Below are positions 17,888 through 25,953 of a stretch of DNA of 64,000 bases, piece after piece. The stretch spans positions 1,364,001-1,428,000 of the forward strand of contig LR134136.1 in the NCBI GenBank assembly GCA_900635495.1. The letters run 5' to 3'. The position numbers were made by a program, and so were the translations under genes. The stretch comes from Atlantibacter hermannii. Its GTDB lineage: Bacteria > Pseudomonadota > Gammaproteobacteria > Enterobacterales > Enterobacteriaceae. A model generated the notes under the pieces. The model ran no database searches. It saw only the letters and a list, made by a program, of their open reading frames with translations, and was not told the origin of the DNA. Within the stretch, counting starts at the first letter, position 1. Each line of letters starts with the position of its first letter.

Positions 17888-19156
17888 ATGGAAAAAGACA
17901 GCATTCCCCACGCCACGTCGCCCCTGGCTACGTGGCTTTCTTATCTGGAAAACCTGCACAGTAAAACCATCGACATGGGGCTTGAGCGCGTATCCCGCGT
18001 GGCGGCGACGCTCGACGTGCAAAAACCGGCTCCTTTTGTCTTTACCGTCGCAGGTACCAATGGCAAAGGCACCACCTGCCGCACGCTGGAAGCCATCCTG
18101 ATGGCGGCCGGGTTTCGGGTGGGCGTGTACAGTTCGCCGCACCTGGTGCGCTATACCGAACGGGTGCGCATTCAGGGCGAAGAACTGCCTGAATCCGACC
18201 ATACCGCGTCATTCAGCGCCATTGAAACGGCACGTGGTGATACCTCACTGACCTATTTTGAATACGGCACGCTGTCGGCGCTGTGGCTGTTTAAGCGGGC
18301 GGGCCTGGACGTGGTGATTCTGGAAGTGGGCCTCGGCGGGCGTCTGGACGCCACCAATCTGGTCGATTGTGATGTGGCGGTGGTGACCAGTATTGCGCTT
18401 GATCATACCGACTGGCTGGGACCGGACCGGGAAAGCATTGGCCGCGAAAAAGCGGGCGTGTTCCGCGCTGGTAAACCGGCTATCGTTGGCGAACCTGATA
18501 TGCCCGCGTCTATTGCGGCGGTGGCGCAGGAAAAAGGCGCGCTGCTGGCACGCCGCGGCGTGGACTGGGATTACGACGTAAACGAATCAGGCTGGCGCTT
18601 GCGCGATGCCTGGGGCGAAGTGCGCGATCTGCCGCTGCCTTTTGTACCGCAGCCGAATGCCGCGACGGCGTTGGCCGCCATTCGCGCCAGCAGGCTGACG
18701 GTGAGCGACGCTGCTGTCCGTGAAGGTATTGCGCACGCACTGTTACCGGGGCGGTTCCAGTGCGTCAGCGAGTCTCCCCGGGTGATTCTGGATGTGGCGC
18801 ATAATCCCCATGCGGCGGCGTATCTGGCCAGCCAGATGCGGCGTTTGCCCGCAGGCGGGAAAGTGCTTGCGGTAATCGGCATGCTGCACGATAAAGATAT
18901 TGCGGGCACGCTGGCCTGTCTGGAGCCGGTGGTGGATAGCTGGTATTGTGCCCCACTGGAGGGCCCGCGCGGCGCCACGGCTGAGCAACTCATGGCGCAC
19001 CTGAAACAAGGGGAGCGTTATCCGGACGTGGTCCAGGCCTGGGATGCCGCCATGGCGCAGGCTAAACCTGAAGATACGGTACTGGTATGCGGGTCGTTTC
19101 ATACCGTAGCGCATGTAATGGAAGCGATGGACGCGAGGAGGCGAGGTGGCGAGTAA
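17888..19156 (+). CDS. folC: Bifunctional dihydrofolate synthase / folylpolyglutamate synthase
   Basis: FolC adds glutamate to dihydropteroate and then extends the polyglutamate tail of folates. It is a Mur-ligase-family ATPase with P-loop VAGTNGKGTTCRTLE (about residues 50-64), ILEVGLGGRLDATN, and C-terminal IFDVAHNPHA-type and PLEGPRGATAEQL blocks. The length is 422 residues, exactly as in E. coli. The dedD start overlaps its 3' end by 11 bp, so the two are coupled. Confidence 0.98.
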   Translation: MEKDSIPHATSPLATWLSYLENLHSKTIDMGLERVSRVAATLDVQKPAPFVFTVAGTNGKGTTCRTLEAILMAAGFRVGVYSSPHLVRYTERVRIQGEELPESDHTASFSAIETARGDTSLTYFEYGTLSALWLFKRAGLDVVILEVGLGGRLDATNLVDCDVAVVTSIALDHTDWLGPDRESIGREKAGVFRAGKPAIVGEPDMPASIAAVAQEKGALLARRGVDWDYDVNESGWRLRDAWGEVRDLPLPFVPQPNAATALAAIRASRLTVSDAAVREGIAHALLPGRFQCVSESPRVILDVAHNPHAAAYLASQMRRLPAGGKVLAVIGMLHDKDIAGTLACLEPVVDSWYCAPLEGPRGATAEQLMAHLKQGERYPDVVQAWDAAMAQAKPEDTVLVCGSFHTVAHVMEAMDARRRGGE

Positions 19157-19853
19157 GTTTCAAAACCGATTAGTGGGCACGATTGTGCTGGTCGCACTGG
19201 GGGTGATTTTGCTGCCAGGGCTGCTGGACGGTCAGAAAAAGCATTATCAGGATGAGTTTGCGGCTATCCCGCTGGTGCCGAAGCCGGGGGATACCGATGA
19301 GCCGGACATGCTGCCTGCTGCGACGCAGGCGCTTCCGGCGCAGCCGCCAGAAGGCGCGGCAGAAGAGGTGAGGGCGGCTAACGCAGCGGCGTCGGCTATA
19401 GACACCGAACGTGTCGCCGGCAATGCCAATACGCTCGATCCGCTGCCTGAACCAGAACCCGTTGCGCCGTCTAAACCGAAAGCGGCGGATACGCCGAAGA
19501 AACCGCAGCCTAAACCGCAAAAAGATAAAACCGATGAACAGTTGGCGATGCTGAGCGAAGAAGAGCCGCCAAAGAAAGCAGAACCGGCAAAACCGGATAC
19601 GCCGCCCACGGGTAAAGCCTATGTGGTGCAATTAGGGGCGCTGAAAAATGCCGACAAAGTCAATGAAATTGTTGGTAAACTGCGCGGCGCGGGTTACCGG
19701 GTTTATACGTCGCCGTCCACGCCGGTGCAGGGTAAAATCACCCGCATTCTGGTAGGGCCGGATGCGTCACGCGACAAATTAAAAGGGTCGCTGGGCGAGC
19801 TGAACAAACTTTCCGGGCTCAACGGCGTGGTGATGAATTATTCCGTTAATTAA
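19146..19853 (+). CDS. dedD: Cell-division protein DedD (SPOR domain)
   Basis: DedD is a bitopic inner-membrane protein that binds denuded septal peptidoglycan during division. It has an N-terminal transmembrane helix (about residues 8-27), a long proline/lysine/glutamate-rich periplasmic linker, and a C-terminal SPOR domain beginning near GKAYVVQLGALKNADKV. At 235 residues it is longer than E. coli DedD (220), the difference being in the linker. The start is GTG, overlapping folC. Confidence 0.94.
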   Translation: MASKFQNRLVGTIVLVALGVILLPGLLDGQKKHYQDEFAAIPLVPKPGDTDEPDMLPAATQALPAQPPEGAAEEVRAANAAASAIDTERVAGNANTLDPLPEPEPVAPSKPKAADTPKKPQPKPQKDKTDEQLAMLSEEEPPKKAEPAKPDTPPTGKAYVVQLGALKNADKVNEIVGKLRGAGYRVYTSPSTPVQGKITRILVGPDASRDKLKGSLGELNKLSGLNGVVMNYSVN

Positions 19854-19964
19854 TGTTCGGAACGAGCGCGCTTATCTCTTGATTTAAAAAAAGAAAAGCG
19901 CAAAATTTGTGCCGAAACGCACCGGAAACCGGGAAGAAAAGCACGGCGTTGAAGATTTTTTCAA

Positions 19965-19995
19965 CGCCTTTTTTTATTAAGCCGTGGGAAGGAAA
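19965..19995 (+). terminator. Rho-independent terminator after dedD
   Basis: GGCGTTGAA-gatttt-TTCAACGCC is a perfect 9-bp stem followed by TTTTTTTATT. It ends the accD-folC-dedD transcript. Confidence 0.85.
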
Positions 19996-20000
19996 TCCCT

Positions 20001-20016
20001 ACGCAAACGTTTTCTT
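20001..20016 (+). promoter_or_regulatory. PurR operator of the cvpA-purF operon
   Basis: ACGCAAACGTTTTCTT matches the PurR box consensus ACGCAAACGTTTTCNT. It lies just upstream of a strong -10 and 60 bp before cvpA, where hypoxanthine/guanine-bound PurR represses cvpA-purF in E. coli. Confidence 0.9.
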
Positions 20017-20020
20017 TTTC

Positions 20021-20029
20021 TGTTAGAAT
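20021..20029 (+). promoter_or_regulatory. Extended -10 element of the cvpA-purF promoter
   Basis: TGTTAGAAT contains TG-n-TAGAAT, an extended -10 box placed immediately after the PurR operator, so repressor and RNA polymerase would compete. Confidence 0.6.
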
Positions 20030-20075
20030 GCGCCCCGAACTGGATGTCAGGGGCGATTTATCGTAGGACACATTC

Positions 20076-20563
20076 ATGGTCTGGATAGATTACGCCATCA
20101 TCGCGGTCATCGGTTTTTCCTGTTTGGTTAGCCTGATCCGTGGGTTTGTGCGCGAAGCGTTATCGCTTGTCACCTGGGGCTGTGCCTTTTTTGTTGCCAG
20201 CCACTAACTACACTTACCTGGCAGTTTGGTTCACTGGCTTTGAAGACGAAACTGGTTCGTAATGGGATAGCGATCGCAGTGTTGTTTGTTGCGACGTTGA
20301 TTGTCGGCGCGATCGTCAATTATGTGATTGGCGCGCTGGTGGAGAAAACCGGCCTGTCGGGTACAGACAGGGTGTTGGGGATCTGTTTTGGCGCGCTGCG
20401 CGGCGCCCTTATCGTCTCTGCCATTCTGTTCTTTCTTGATACCTTTACCGGCTTTTCCAAAAGCGACGACTGGCAAAAATCGCAGCTTATCCCGCAATTC
20501 AGTTTCATCATCAGATGGTTTTTTGACTATCTGCAAAGCTCGTCAAGTTTCTTACCCCGGTAA
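20076..20563 (+). CDS. cvpA: Colicin V production protein CvpA (two frameshifts, 20206-20207 and 20249-20251)
   Basis: CvpA is an inner-membrane protein with four hydrophobic helices, first found as needed for plasmid colicin V production and linked to envelope stress tolerance. The N-terminus MVWIDYAIIAVI and the C-terminus IRWFFDYLQSSSSFLPR match E. coli. Two extra A bases 43 bp apart (20206-20207 and 20249-20251) interrupt the loop after helix 2. Removing both restores a 162-residue reading frame. It shares the PurR-controlled promoter with purF. Confidence 0.94.
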
Positions 20564-20602
20564 TTGTGCCGGGGGCAGTCTCTTTAATGAGGAAAAGACA
20601 AC

Positions 20603-22120
20603 ATGTGCGGTATTGTCGGTATCGCCGGTGTTATGCCGGTAAACCAGTCTATTTATGACGCGTTAACGGTGCTCCAGCACCGCGGGCAGGATGCCGCAGG
20701 CATCATCACCATTGATGCAAATAACGGCTTTCGCCTGCGCAAAGCTAATGGTCTGGTGAGTGATATTTTCGAAGCCCGCCATATGCAGCGTCTGCAAGGC
20801 AATATGGGTATCGGCCATGTGCGTTATCCGACAGCAGGCAGTTCAAGCGCCTCCGAAGCACAACCTTTCTACGTCAACTCCCCATACGGGATCACGCTGG
20901 CGCATAACGGCAACCTCACCAACGCGCACGAGCTGCGCCGGATGCTGTTTGAAGAAAAACGCCGCCACATTAACACCACCTCCGATTCGGAAGTGCTGCT
21001 GAACGTCTTTGCCAGCGAGCTGGATAATTTCCGTCACTATCCTCTGGAAGCGGACAATATTTTCGCCGCGATTGCCGCCACCAACCGCCTGATCCGCGGC
21101 GCGTATGCCTGTGTGGCGATGATTATCGGCCATGGCATGGTGGCTTTCCGCGATCCGAACGGCATCCGCCCGCTGGTGCTGGGCAAGCGCGATATCGGCG
21201 ATGGCCGCACCGAATACATGGTGGCCTCCGAGAGCGTGGCGCTTGATACGCTGGGCTTCGAGTTTTTACGTGACGTCGCGCCGGGCGAAGCCATTTACAT
21301 TACCGAAAAAGGCCAGCTGTTTACCCGCCAGTGCGCCGATAACCCGACCAGCAATCCCTGCCTGTTCGAGTACGTCTATTTTGCGCGCCCTGACTCGTTT
21401 ATTGACAAGATTTCCGTGTACAGCGCCCGCGTCGGCATGGGCAAAAAGCTGGGCGAGAAGATTGCCCGTGAGTGGGAAGATTTAGATATTGATGTGGTAA
21501 TTCCGATTCCGGAAACCTCCTGCGATATCGCTCTGGAAATCGCGCACATCCTCAATAAGCCTTACCGTCAGGGTTTTGTGAAAAACCGCTACGTTGGCCG
21601 CACCTTTATCATGCCGGGCCAGCAGTTGCGTCGTAAATCGGTACGCCGCAAGCTCAACGCTAACCGCGCCGAGTTCCGCGATAAAAATGTGTTGCTGGTG
21701 GATGACTCTATCGTGCGCGGCACCACCTCGGAGCAGATTATCGAGATGGCGCGTGAAGCTGGGGCGAAGAAAGTCTATCTGGCTTCTGCCGCACCGGAAA
21801 TCCGCTTCCCCAACGTTTACGGCATCGATATGCCAAGCGCGAACGAGCTGATTGCGCACGGACGTGAGGTTGATGAAATCCGCCAGATCATCGGCGCTGA
21901 CGGACTGATTTTCCAGGATCTCAACGATCTGATCGAAGCGGTTCGCGCGGAGAACCCGGATATTCAGCAGTTTGAGTGTTCGGTGTTTAACGGCGTGTAC
22001 GTGACCAAAGACGTCGATCAGCAATACCTCGAGTATCTTGAATCACTGCGTAATGACGATGCCAAAGCGGTATTGCGTCAGAATGAAGTGGAAAACCTTG
22101 AGATGCATAACGAAGGGTAA
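20603..22120 (+). CDS. purF: Amidophosphoribosyltransferase
   Basis: PurF makes 5-phosphoribosylamine from PRPP and glutamine, the committed step of purine synthesis. The N-terminal nucleophile Cys2 is in MCGIVGIAG (Ntn hydrolase glutaminase domain), and the PRPP-binding loop is LLVDDSIVRGTTSEQI at about residues 365-380. The length is 505 residues, as in E. coli. Ribosome-binding site GAGGAAA precedes the ATG. The gene is intact despite the damaged cvpA upstream. Confidence 0.98.
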   Translation: MCGIVGIAGVMPVNQSIYDALTVLQHRGQDAAGIITIDANNGFRLRKANGLVSDIFEARHMQRLQGNMGIGHVRYPTAGSSSASEAQPFYVNSPYGITLAHNGNLTNAHELRRMLFEEKRRHINTTSDSEVLLNVFASELDNFRHYPLEADNIFAAIAATNRLIRGAYACVAMIIGHGMVAFRDPNGIRPLVLGKRDIGDGRTEYMVASESVALDTLGFEFLRDVAPGEAIYITEKGQLFTRQCADNPTSNPCLFEYVYFARPDSFIDKISVYSARVGMGKKLGEKIAREWEDLDIDVVIPIPETSCDIALEIAHILNKPYRQGFVKNRYVGRTFIMPGQQLRRKSVRRKLNANRAEFRDKNVLLVDDSIVRGTTSEQIIEMAREAGAKKVYLASAAPEIRFPNVYGIDMPSANELIAHGREVDEIRQIIGADGLIFQDLNDLIEAVRAENPDIQQFECSVFNGVYVTKDVDQQYLEYLESLRNDDAKAVLRQNEVENLEMHNEG

Positions 22121-22127
22121 TGCCTGT

Positions 22128-22157
22128 GCCCTTCCGGTCAGCCGGAAGGGCGTTTCT
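22128..22157 (+). terminator. Hairpin terminator after purF
   Basis: A perfect 10-bp stem (GCCCTTCCGG / CCGGAAGGGC) with a tcag loop is followed by GTTTCTC, 7 bp after the purF stop. Confidence 0.7.
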
Positions 22158-22261
22158 CCCCGCGTGTTAATCTGCTGTACGTCTCCCGTTCTCGCCATCT
22201 TGCATATCCCCTTGTGTTGCGGCAAAGTTTGCGCAGGTTTCCTGGTTCAGGCGAAAAAGTA

Positions 22262-22832
22262 ATGAAACGACTTATTGTGGGTATTTCCGGCGCCAGCGGG
22301 GCGATTTATGGCGTTAGGCTGTTGCAGATTCTGCAGGCGGTGGAAGACGTCGAAACCCATCTGATCATGAGCCAGGCCGCACGCCAGACGCTGGCGCTTG
22401 AAACGTCGCTGTCGCTGCGCGATGTGCAGGCGCTGGCTGATGTGGTGCATGACGCCCGTGATATCGCCGCCAGCGTCTCTTCCGGGTCGTTTCGCACATC
22501 AGGCATGGTGATCTTGCCATGTTCAATCAAAACCCTTTCCGGCATCGTCCACAGCTATACCGACGGGTTACTGACCCGCGCCGCCGATGTGGTGCTGAAA
22601 GAACGCCGTCCGCTGGTATTGTGCGTGCGTGAAACGCCCCTGCACGTTGGCCATCTGCGTTTGATGACGCAGGGCTGCCGAATTAGGGGCCGTGATTATG
22701 CCCCCGATGCCCGCGTTTTATCATAAACCTGCGACACTCAATGATGTGATCAACCAGACGGTTAACCGGGTTTTAGACCAGCTGGATATCGCACTGCCTG
22801 AAGACCTGTTTCATCGCTGGCAGGGAGCCTGA
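22262..22832 (+). CDS. ubiX: Flavin prenyltransferase UbiX (frameshift at 22672-22674)
   Basis: UbiX prenylates FMN to make the cofactor of the UbiD decarboxylase in ubiquinone synthesis. The N-terminal flavoprotein motif GISGASGAIYGVRLL is at about residues 7-21; SSGSFRTSGMVILPCSIKTLSGI and KERRPLVLCVRETPLH are typical of the family. An extra G at 22672-22674 shifts the frame after LRLMTQ; the continuation (AELGAVIMPP...) is intact to the TGA at 22832, giving 189 residues as in E. coli. The part after the shift also contains the LPEDLFHRWQGA tail. Confidence 0.95.
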
Positions 22833-22833
22833 C

Positions 22834-22877
22834 GCATCGATTCGGTGCGTTAACCTCCGGGTGCCTCATTTTGGGGC
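22834..22877 (+). promoter_or_regulatory. Possible NtrC enhancer pair upstream of argT
   Basis: GCATC-GATTC-GGTGC (22834-22848) matches the NtrC half-site pattern GCACY-N5-RGTGC in 9 of 10 positions. A weaker copy, GCCTC-ATTTT-GGGGC (22863-22877), follows 29 bp away. They lie about 180-215 bp before the predicted argT start of transcription. The first dyad overlaps the end of ubiX closely and could instead be a terminator stem. Confidence 0.4.
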
Positions 22878-23028
22878 GTTTTTGTAACCGCGATCAAATC
22901 CTGGAAATATAATCTCTTTTCACGCATTTCCGTTGCAGACATTCCCCTTCGTAATGCTATCTTTCACTACATCTACTTTATTGTAACTTTTGCTTAACAT
23001 CTGCCGGTGTTCGCCCGTTCCGCGAAAA

Positions 23029-23046
23029 CTGGCACAGGAAGTGCAA
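23029..23046 (+). promoter_or_regulatory. Sigma54 promoter of argT
   Basis: CTGGCACAGGAAGTGCAA contains GG and GC separated by exactly 10 bp with the flanking TGGCAC, the -24/-12 signature of sigma54. The argT promoter is nitrogen-regulated in Salmonella. It lies about 175 bp before argT, leaving a long leader. Confidence 0.75.
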
Positions 23047-23218
23047 TGCAAAGTAGCAACACAACAAAATAAACCCTGAGTACTTCGCGTTGCTGATAGA
23101 GGCACAAGAGCGTACCCCGCCTCAGTAAGTCACTGAGGCAACAAACGCAGCCAACGTAGCAGCAGCCTGAAGTAGGACGGGTATACACAACATATAAAAA
23201 ACCACTTGAGGGTACTGT

Positions 23219-24001
23219 ATGAAGAAGAAGGCTTTTGCTCTGTCATTGCTGCTGGGACTGTCTGTCGCTTCCAGCGCCTTTGCCGCGCTGCCGCAGACGG
23301 TTCGTATTGGTACAGACGCCACTTATGCACCGTTCTCCTCCAAAGATGCCAAAGGTGATTTTGTTGGCTTTGACATCGATTTGGGTAATGAAATGTGCAA
23401 GCGTATGTCGGTGAAATGCACCTGGGTTGGCAGTGATTTCGATTCACTCATTCCGTCACTGAAAGCCAAAAAAATCGACGCCATCATCTCTTCGCTGTCG
23501 ATTACTGAAAAGCGCCAGCAGGAAATTGCCTTCTCAGAAAAACTCTACGCCGCCAACTCCCGTCTGATTGCCGCAAAAGGTTCGCCAATCCAGCCGACTA
23601 TCGAGTCGCTGAAAGGTAAGCACGTTGGCGTGCTGCAGGGCTCAACCCAGGAAGGCTATGCGAACGACAACTGGCGTAACAAAGGCATTGATGTCGTTGC
23701 CTACCAAAACCAGGATCTGATCTACTCCGATCTGGCAGCAGGGCGTCTTGACGCTGCGTTCCAGGATGAAGTCGCCGCGAGCGAAGGCTTCCTGAAACAG
23801 CCTGCAGGCAAAGAGTTCGCGTTTGCCGGCCCGGCGGTAAAAGATAAGAAATACTTCGGCGAAGGCACTGGCATCGGCCTGCGCCAGAGCGATACCGAGC
23901 TGAAAGCGGCGTTCGATAAGGCTTTTGATGAACTTCGTAAAGACGGTACGTACGACAAAATGGCGAAGAAATATTTCGACTTTAACGTCTACGGCGACTG
24001 A
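23219..24001 (+). CDS. argT: Lysine/arginine/ornithine ABC transporter periplasmic binding protein
   Basis: ArgT is the periplasmic receptor that delivers lysine, arginine and ornithine to the HisQMP membrane complex. The 260-residue precursor has a Sec signal peptide ending SSAFA at about residue 22. The mature class-II binding-protein fold includes RIGTDATYAPFSSKDAKG, IISSLSITEKRQQEIAFSEKLYA and the C-terminal KKYFDFNVYGD. It is a tandem paralogue of hisJ 280 bp downstream and is intact. Ribosome-binding site GAGGG lies upstream. Confidence 0.97.
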   Translation: MKKKAFALSLLLGLSVASSAFAALPQTVRIGTDATYAPFSSKDAKGDFVGFDIDLGNEMCKRMSVKCTWVGSDFDSLIPSLKAKKIDAIISSLSITEKRQQEIAFSEKLYAANSRLIAAKGSPIQPTIESLKGKHVGVLQGSTQEGYANDNWRNKGIDVVAYQNQDLIYSDLAAGRLDAAFQDEVAASEGFLKQPAGKEFAFAGPAVKDKKYFGEGTGIGLRQSDTELKAAFDKAFDELRKDGTYDKMAKKYFDFNVYGD

Positions 24002-24010
24002 GAAACGCTC

Positions 24011-24036
24011 CCGCGCCCGGCCCATGTTGGGCGCGG
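24011..24036 (+). terminator. Hairpin after argT
   Basis: A perfect 8-bp stem (CCGCGCCC / GGGCGCGG) across a 10-base loop follows the argT stop by 9 bp. There is no T tract; it more likely protects the argT mRNA 3' end or weakens readthrough into hisJ. Confidence 0.5.
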
Positions 24037-24065
24037 TGAGTCTGACAGGCCAGTTCCATAGCGCC

Positions 24066-24131
24066 TCACTTTTTTGGTGCAATTTACCGGCGATGTAGCG
24101 TTATGGTGCATGGAGTGCACTGTTTTAGCGC
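24066..24131 (+). promoter_or_regulatory. NtrC enhancer sites upstream of hisJ
   Basis: TCACT-TTTTT-GGTGC (24066-24080) and GCACT-GTTTT-AGCGC (24117-24131) each match GCACY-N5-RGTGC in 9 of 10 positions, with centres 51 bp apart. They lie about 165 and 115 bp upstream of the start predicted from the sigma54 element at 24212, the usual NtrC enhancer distance. Confidence 0.6.
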
Positions 24132-24211
24132 GTCGAGTGAATAATTAAGCATCGTAAGCGAAAAAAATCCGTATGGGCGGCCATAATCTTTTGCCTTAAC
24201 GCGCTTAACAG

Positions 24212-24227
24212 TGGCACGATAAGTGCC
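24212..24227 (+). promoter_or_regulatory. Sigma54-type promoter of hisJ
   Basis: TGGCACGATAAGTGCC carries GG-N10-GC, the -24/-12 spacing of sigma54, about 54 bp before hisJ. The TGGCACG half is consensus; the -12 half (GTGC) is weaker than TTGC. Confidence 0.6.
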
Positions 24228-24280
24228 GTCTCGATGTTTAGAGCACTACAACACAAAAAGACAACTCACCGAGGATTGCT

Positions 24281-25064
24281 ATGAAAAAGTTGGTGTTATC
24301 CCTTTCTCTGGTACTGGCATTTTCCAGTGTTTCTACCGCGTTCGCCGCGATTCCGCAAAATCTCCGTATCGGCACCGATCCAACTTATGCACCCTTCGAA
24401 TCGAAGAATGCGCAGGGGGAATTGGTCGGTTTTGATATCGATATAGCGAAAGAGCTGTGCAAACGCATCCAGACTCAATGTACCTTCGTTGAAAACCCGC
24501 TGGACGCGCTGATCCCGTCTCTGAAAGCCAAAAAAAATCGACGCGATTATGTCGTCGCTCTCCATCACAGAAAAACGCCAGCAGGAAATCGCCTTCACTG
24601 ACAAACTCTACGCCGCAGACTCACGTCTGGTGGTGAGAAAGGATTCTGATATTGAACCGAATCTCGAGAAGCTGAAAGGCAAACGCGTCGGTGTGTTGCA
24701 GGGTACGACGCAGGAAACCTATGGCAACGTGCACTGGGCACCGAAAGGGGTTGAGATTGTCTCCTATCAGGGCCAGGACAACATTTACTCCGACCTGACC
24801 GCTGGCCGTATCGATGCAGCATTCCAGGATGAAGTCGCGGCCAGCGAAGGCTTCCTGAAACAGCCAGTCGGTAAAGATTACAAGTTCGGCGGTCCGTCTA
24901 TTAAAGACGAGAAACTCTTCGGCGTGGGCACCGGTATGGGCATCCGTAAAGAAGATAACGAGCTGCGTGAAGCGCTGAATAAAGCCTTTGCTGAAATGCG
25001 CGCCGATGGCACCTATGAAAAACTGGCGAAGAAGTATTTCGACTTTAATGTTTACGGCGAGTAA
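24281..25064 (+). CDS. hisJ: Histidine ABC transporter periplasmic binding protein (frameshift in A8 at 24530-24537)
   Basis: HisJ is the high-affinity periplasmic histidine receptor for HisQMP. It has a Sec signal peptide ending STAFA (about residue 22), RIGTDPTYAPFESKNAQG, and the C-terminal KKYFDFNVYGE. A run of eight A where seven are expected (24530-24537) breaks LKAKKIDAIM; the rest is intact in +1. The corrected length is 260 residues, the E. coli length. The same LKAKKIDAI block in argT has seven A and is in frame, an internal control for the shift. Confidence 0.95.
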
Positions 25065-25084
25065 TCGCTAACAGAGCGTTGCTG

Positions 25085-25105
25085 CGCCCTGCCGGTGGCA
25101 GGGCG
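25085..25105 (+). repeat. Intercistronic hairpin between hisJ and hisQ
   Basis: CGCCCTGCC-ggt-GGCAGGGCG is a perfect 9-bp stem, 20 bp after hisJ in a 202-bp gap. In Salmonella this same gap carries a REP element that stabilises upstream hisJ mRNA and sets the receptor-to-permease ratio. This hairpin does not look like the classical REP consensus but sits where it could do the same job. Confidence 0.6.
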
Positions 25106-25266
25106 TAATAAGGGTTAACCCGTCAGGCACTCGTATATACCCGTCTAACTTGATGTTGCAGGTGCGCTGGCCCGTCTGTAAGCGCCCGCGCGAACGCTGT
25201 TGCACTGCGTACTGCAACCCAAAATGTTGAAGGTATAAGACAGACAATGTTCACAGGATAAGCACC

Positions 25267-25953
25267 ATGCTTTATGGGTTTTCACAAGTTATCTTAAAAG
25301 GGGCTATCGTCACGCTTGAACTGGCGTTGAGCTCCGTTATCCTGGCAGTTCTCATCGGCCTTCTGGGGGCGGCGGGAAAATTATCGCGTAATCGCCTGCT
25401 GGCGCTGTTGTTCGAAGCCTACACCACGCTGATCCGCGGCGTGCCCGATCTGGTTTTGATGCTACTTATTTTTTACGGTCTGCAGATTGCCCTGAATACC
25501 GTGACTGACGCGCTGGGACTGGCGCAATTTGATATCGATCCGATGGTGGCGGGGATAATTACGCTGGGTTTTATCTACGGCGCTTATTTTACCGAAACCT
25601 TTCGCGGCGCGTTTATGGCCGTGCCGAAAGGGCATATTGAAGCGGCTACCGCCTTCGGCTTCACCAATGCGCAAACTTTCCGCCGCATTTTGTTTCCCGC
25701 GATGATGCGCTTTGCGCTCCCCGGGATTGGCAATAACTGGCAGGTGATCCTCAAAGCGACGGCGCTGGTCTCCTTGCTTGGGCTTGAAGACGTGGTTAAA
25801 GCCACGCAACTGGCGGGTAAAAGCACCTGGGAGCCGTTCTATTTCGCCATCGTCTGCGGCGTGATTTATTTAGTGTTTACCACTGCTTCTAATGGCGTGC
25901 TGCTCTTGCTGGAGCGTCGCTATACGGTGGGCGTGAAGAGGGCTGACCTGTGA
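25267..25953 (+). CDS. hisQ: Histidine/lysine/arginine/ornithine ABC transporter permease HisQ
   Basis: HisQ is one of two membrane subunits of the HisQMP2 importer used by both HisJ and ArgT. The 228-residue product has five hydrophobic segments and the EAA loop EAATAFGFTNAQTFRRILFP (about residues 125-144) that contacts HisP. Its stop overlaps the hisM start by 4 bp (GTGATC). The frame is intact. Confidence 0.96.
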   Translation: MLYGFSQVILKGAIVTLELALSSVILAVLIGLLGAAGKLSRNRLLALLFEAYTTLIRGVPDLVLMLLIFYGLQIALNTVTDALGLAQFDIDPMVAGIITLGFIYGAYFTETFRGAFMAVPKGHIEAATAFGFTNAQTFRRILFPAMMRFALPGIGNNWQVILKATALVSLLGLEDVVKATQLAGKSTWEPFYFAIVCGVIYLVFTTASNGVLLLLERRYTVGVKRADL

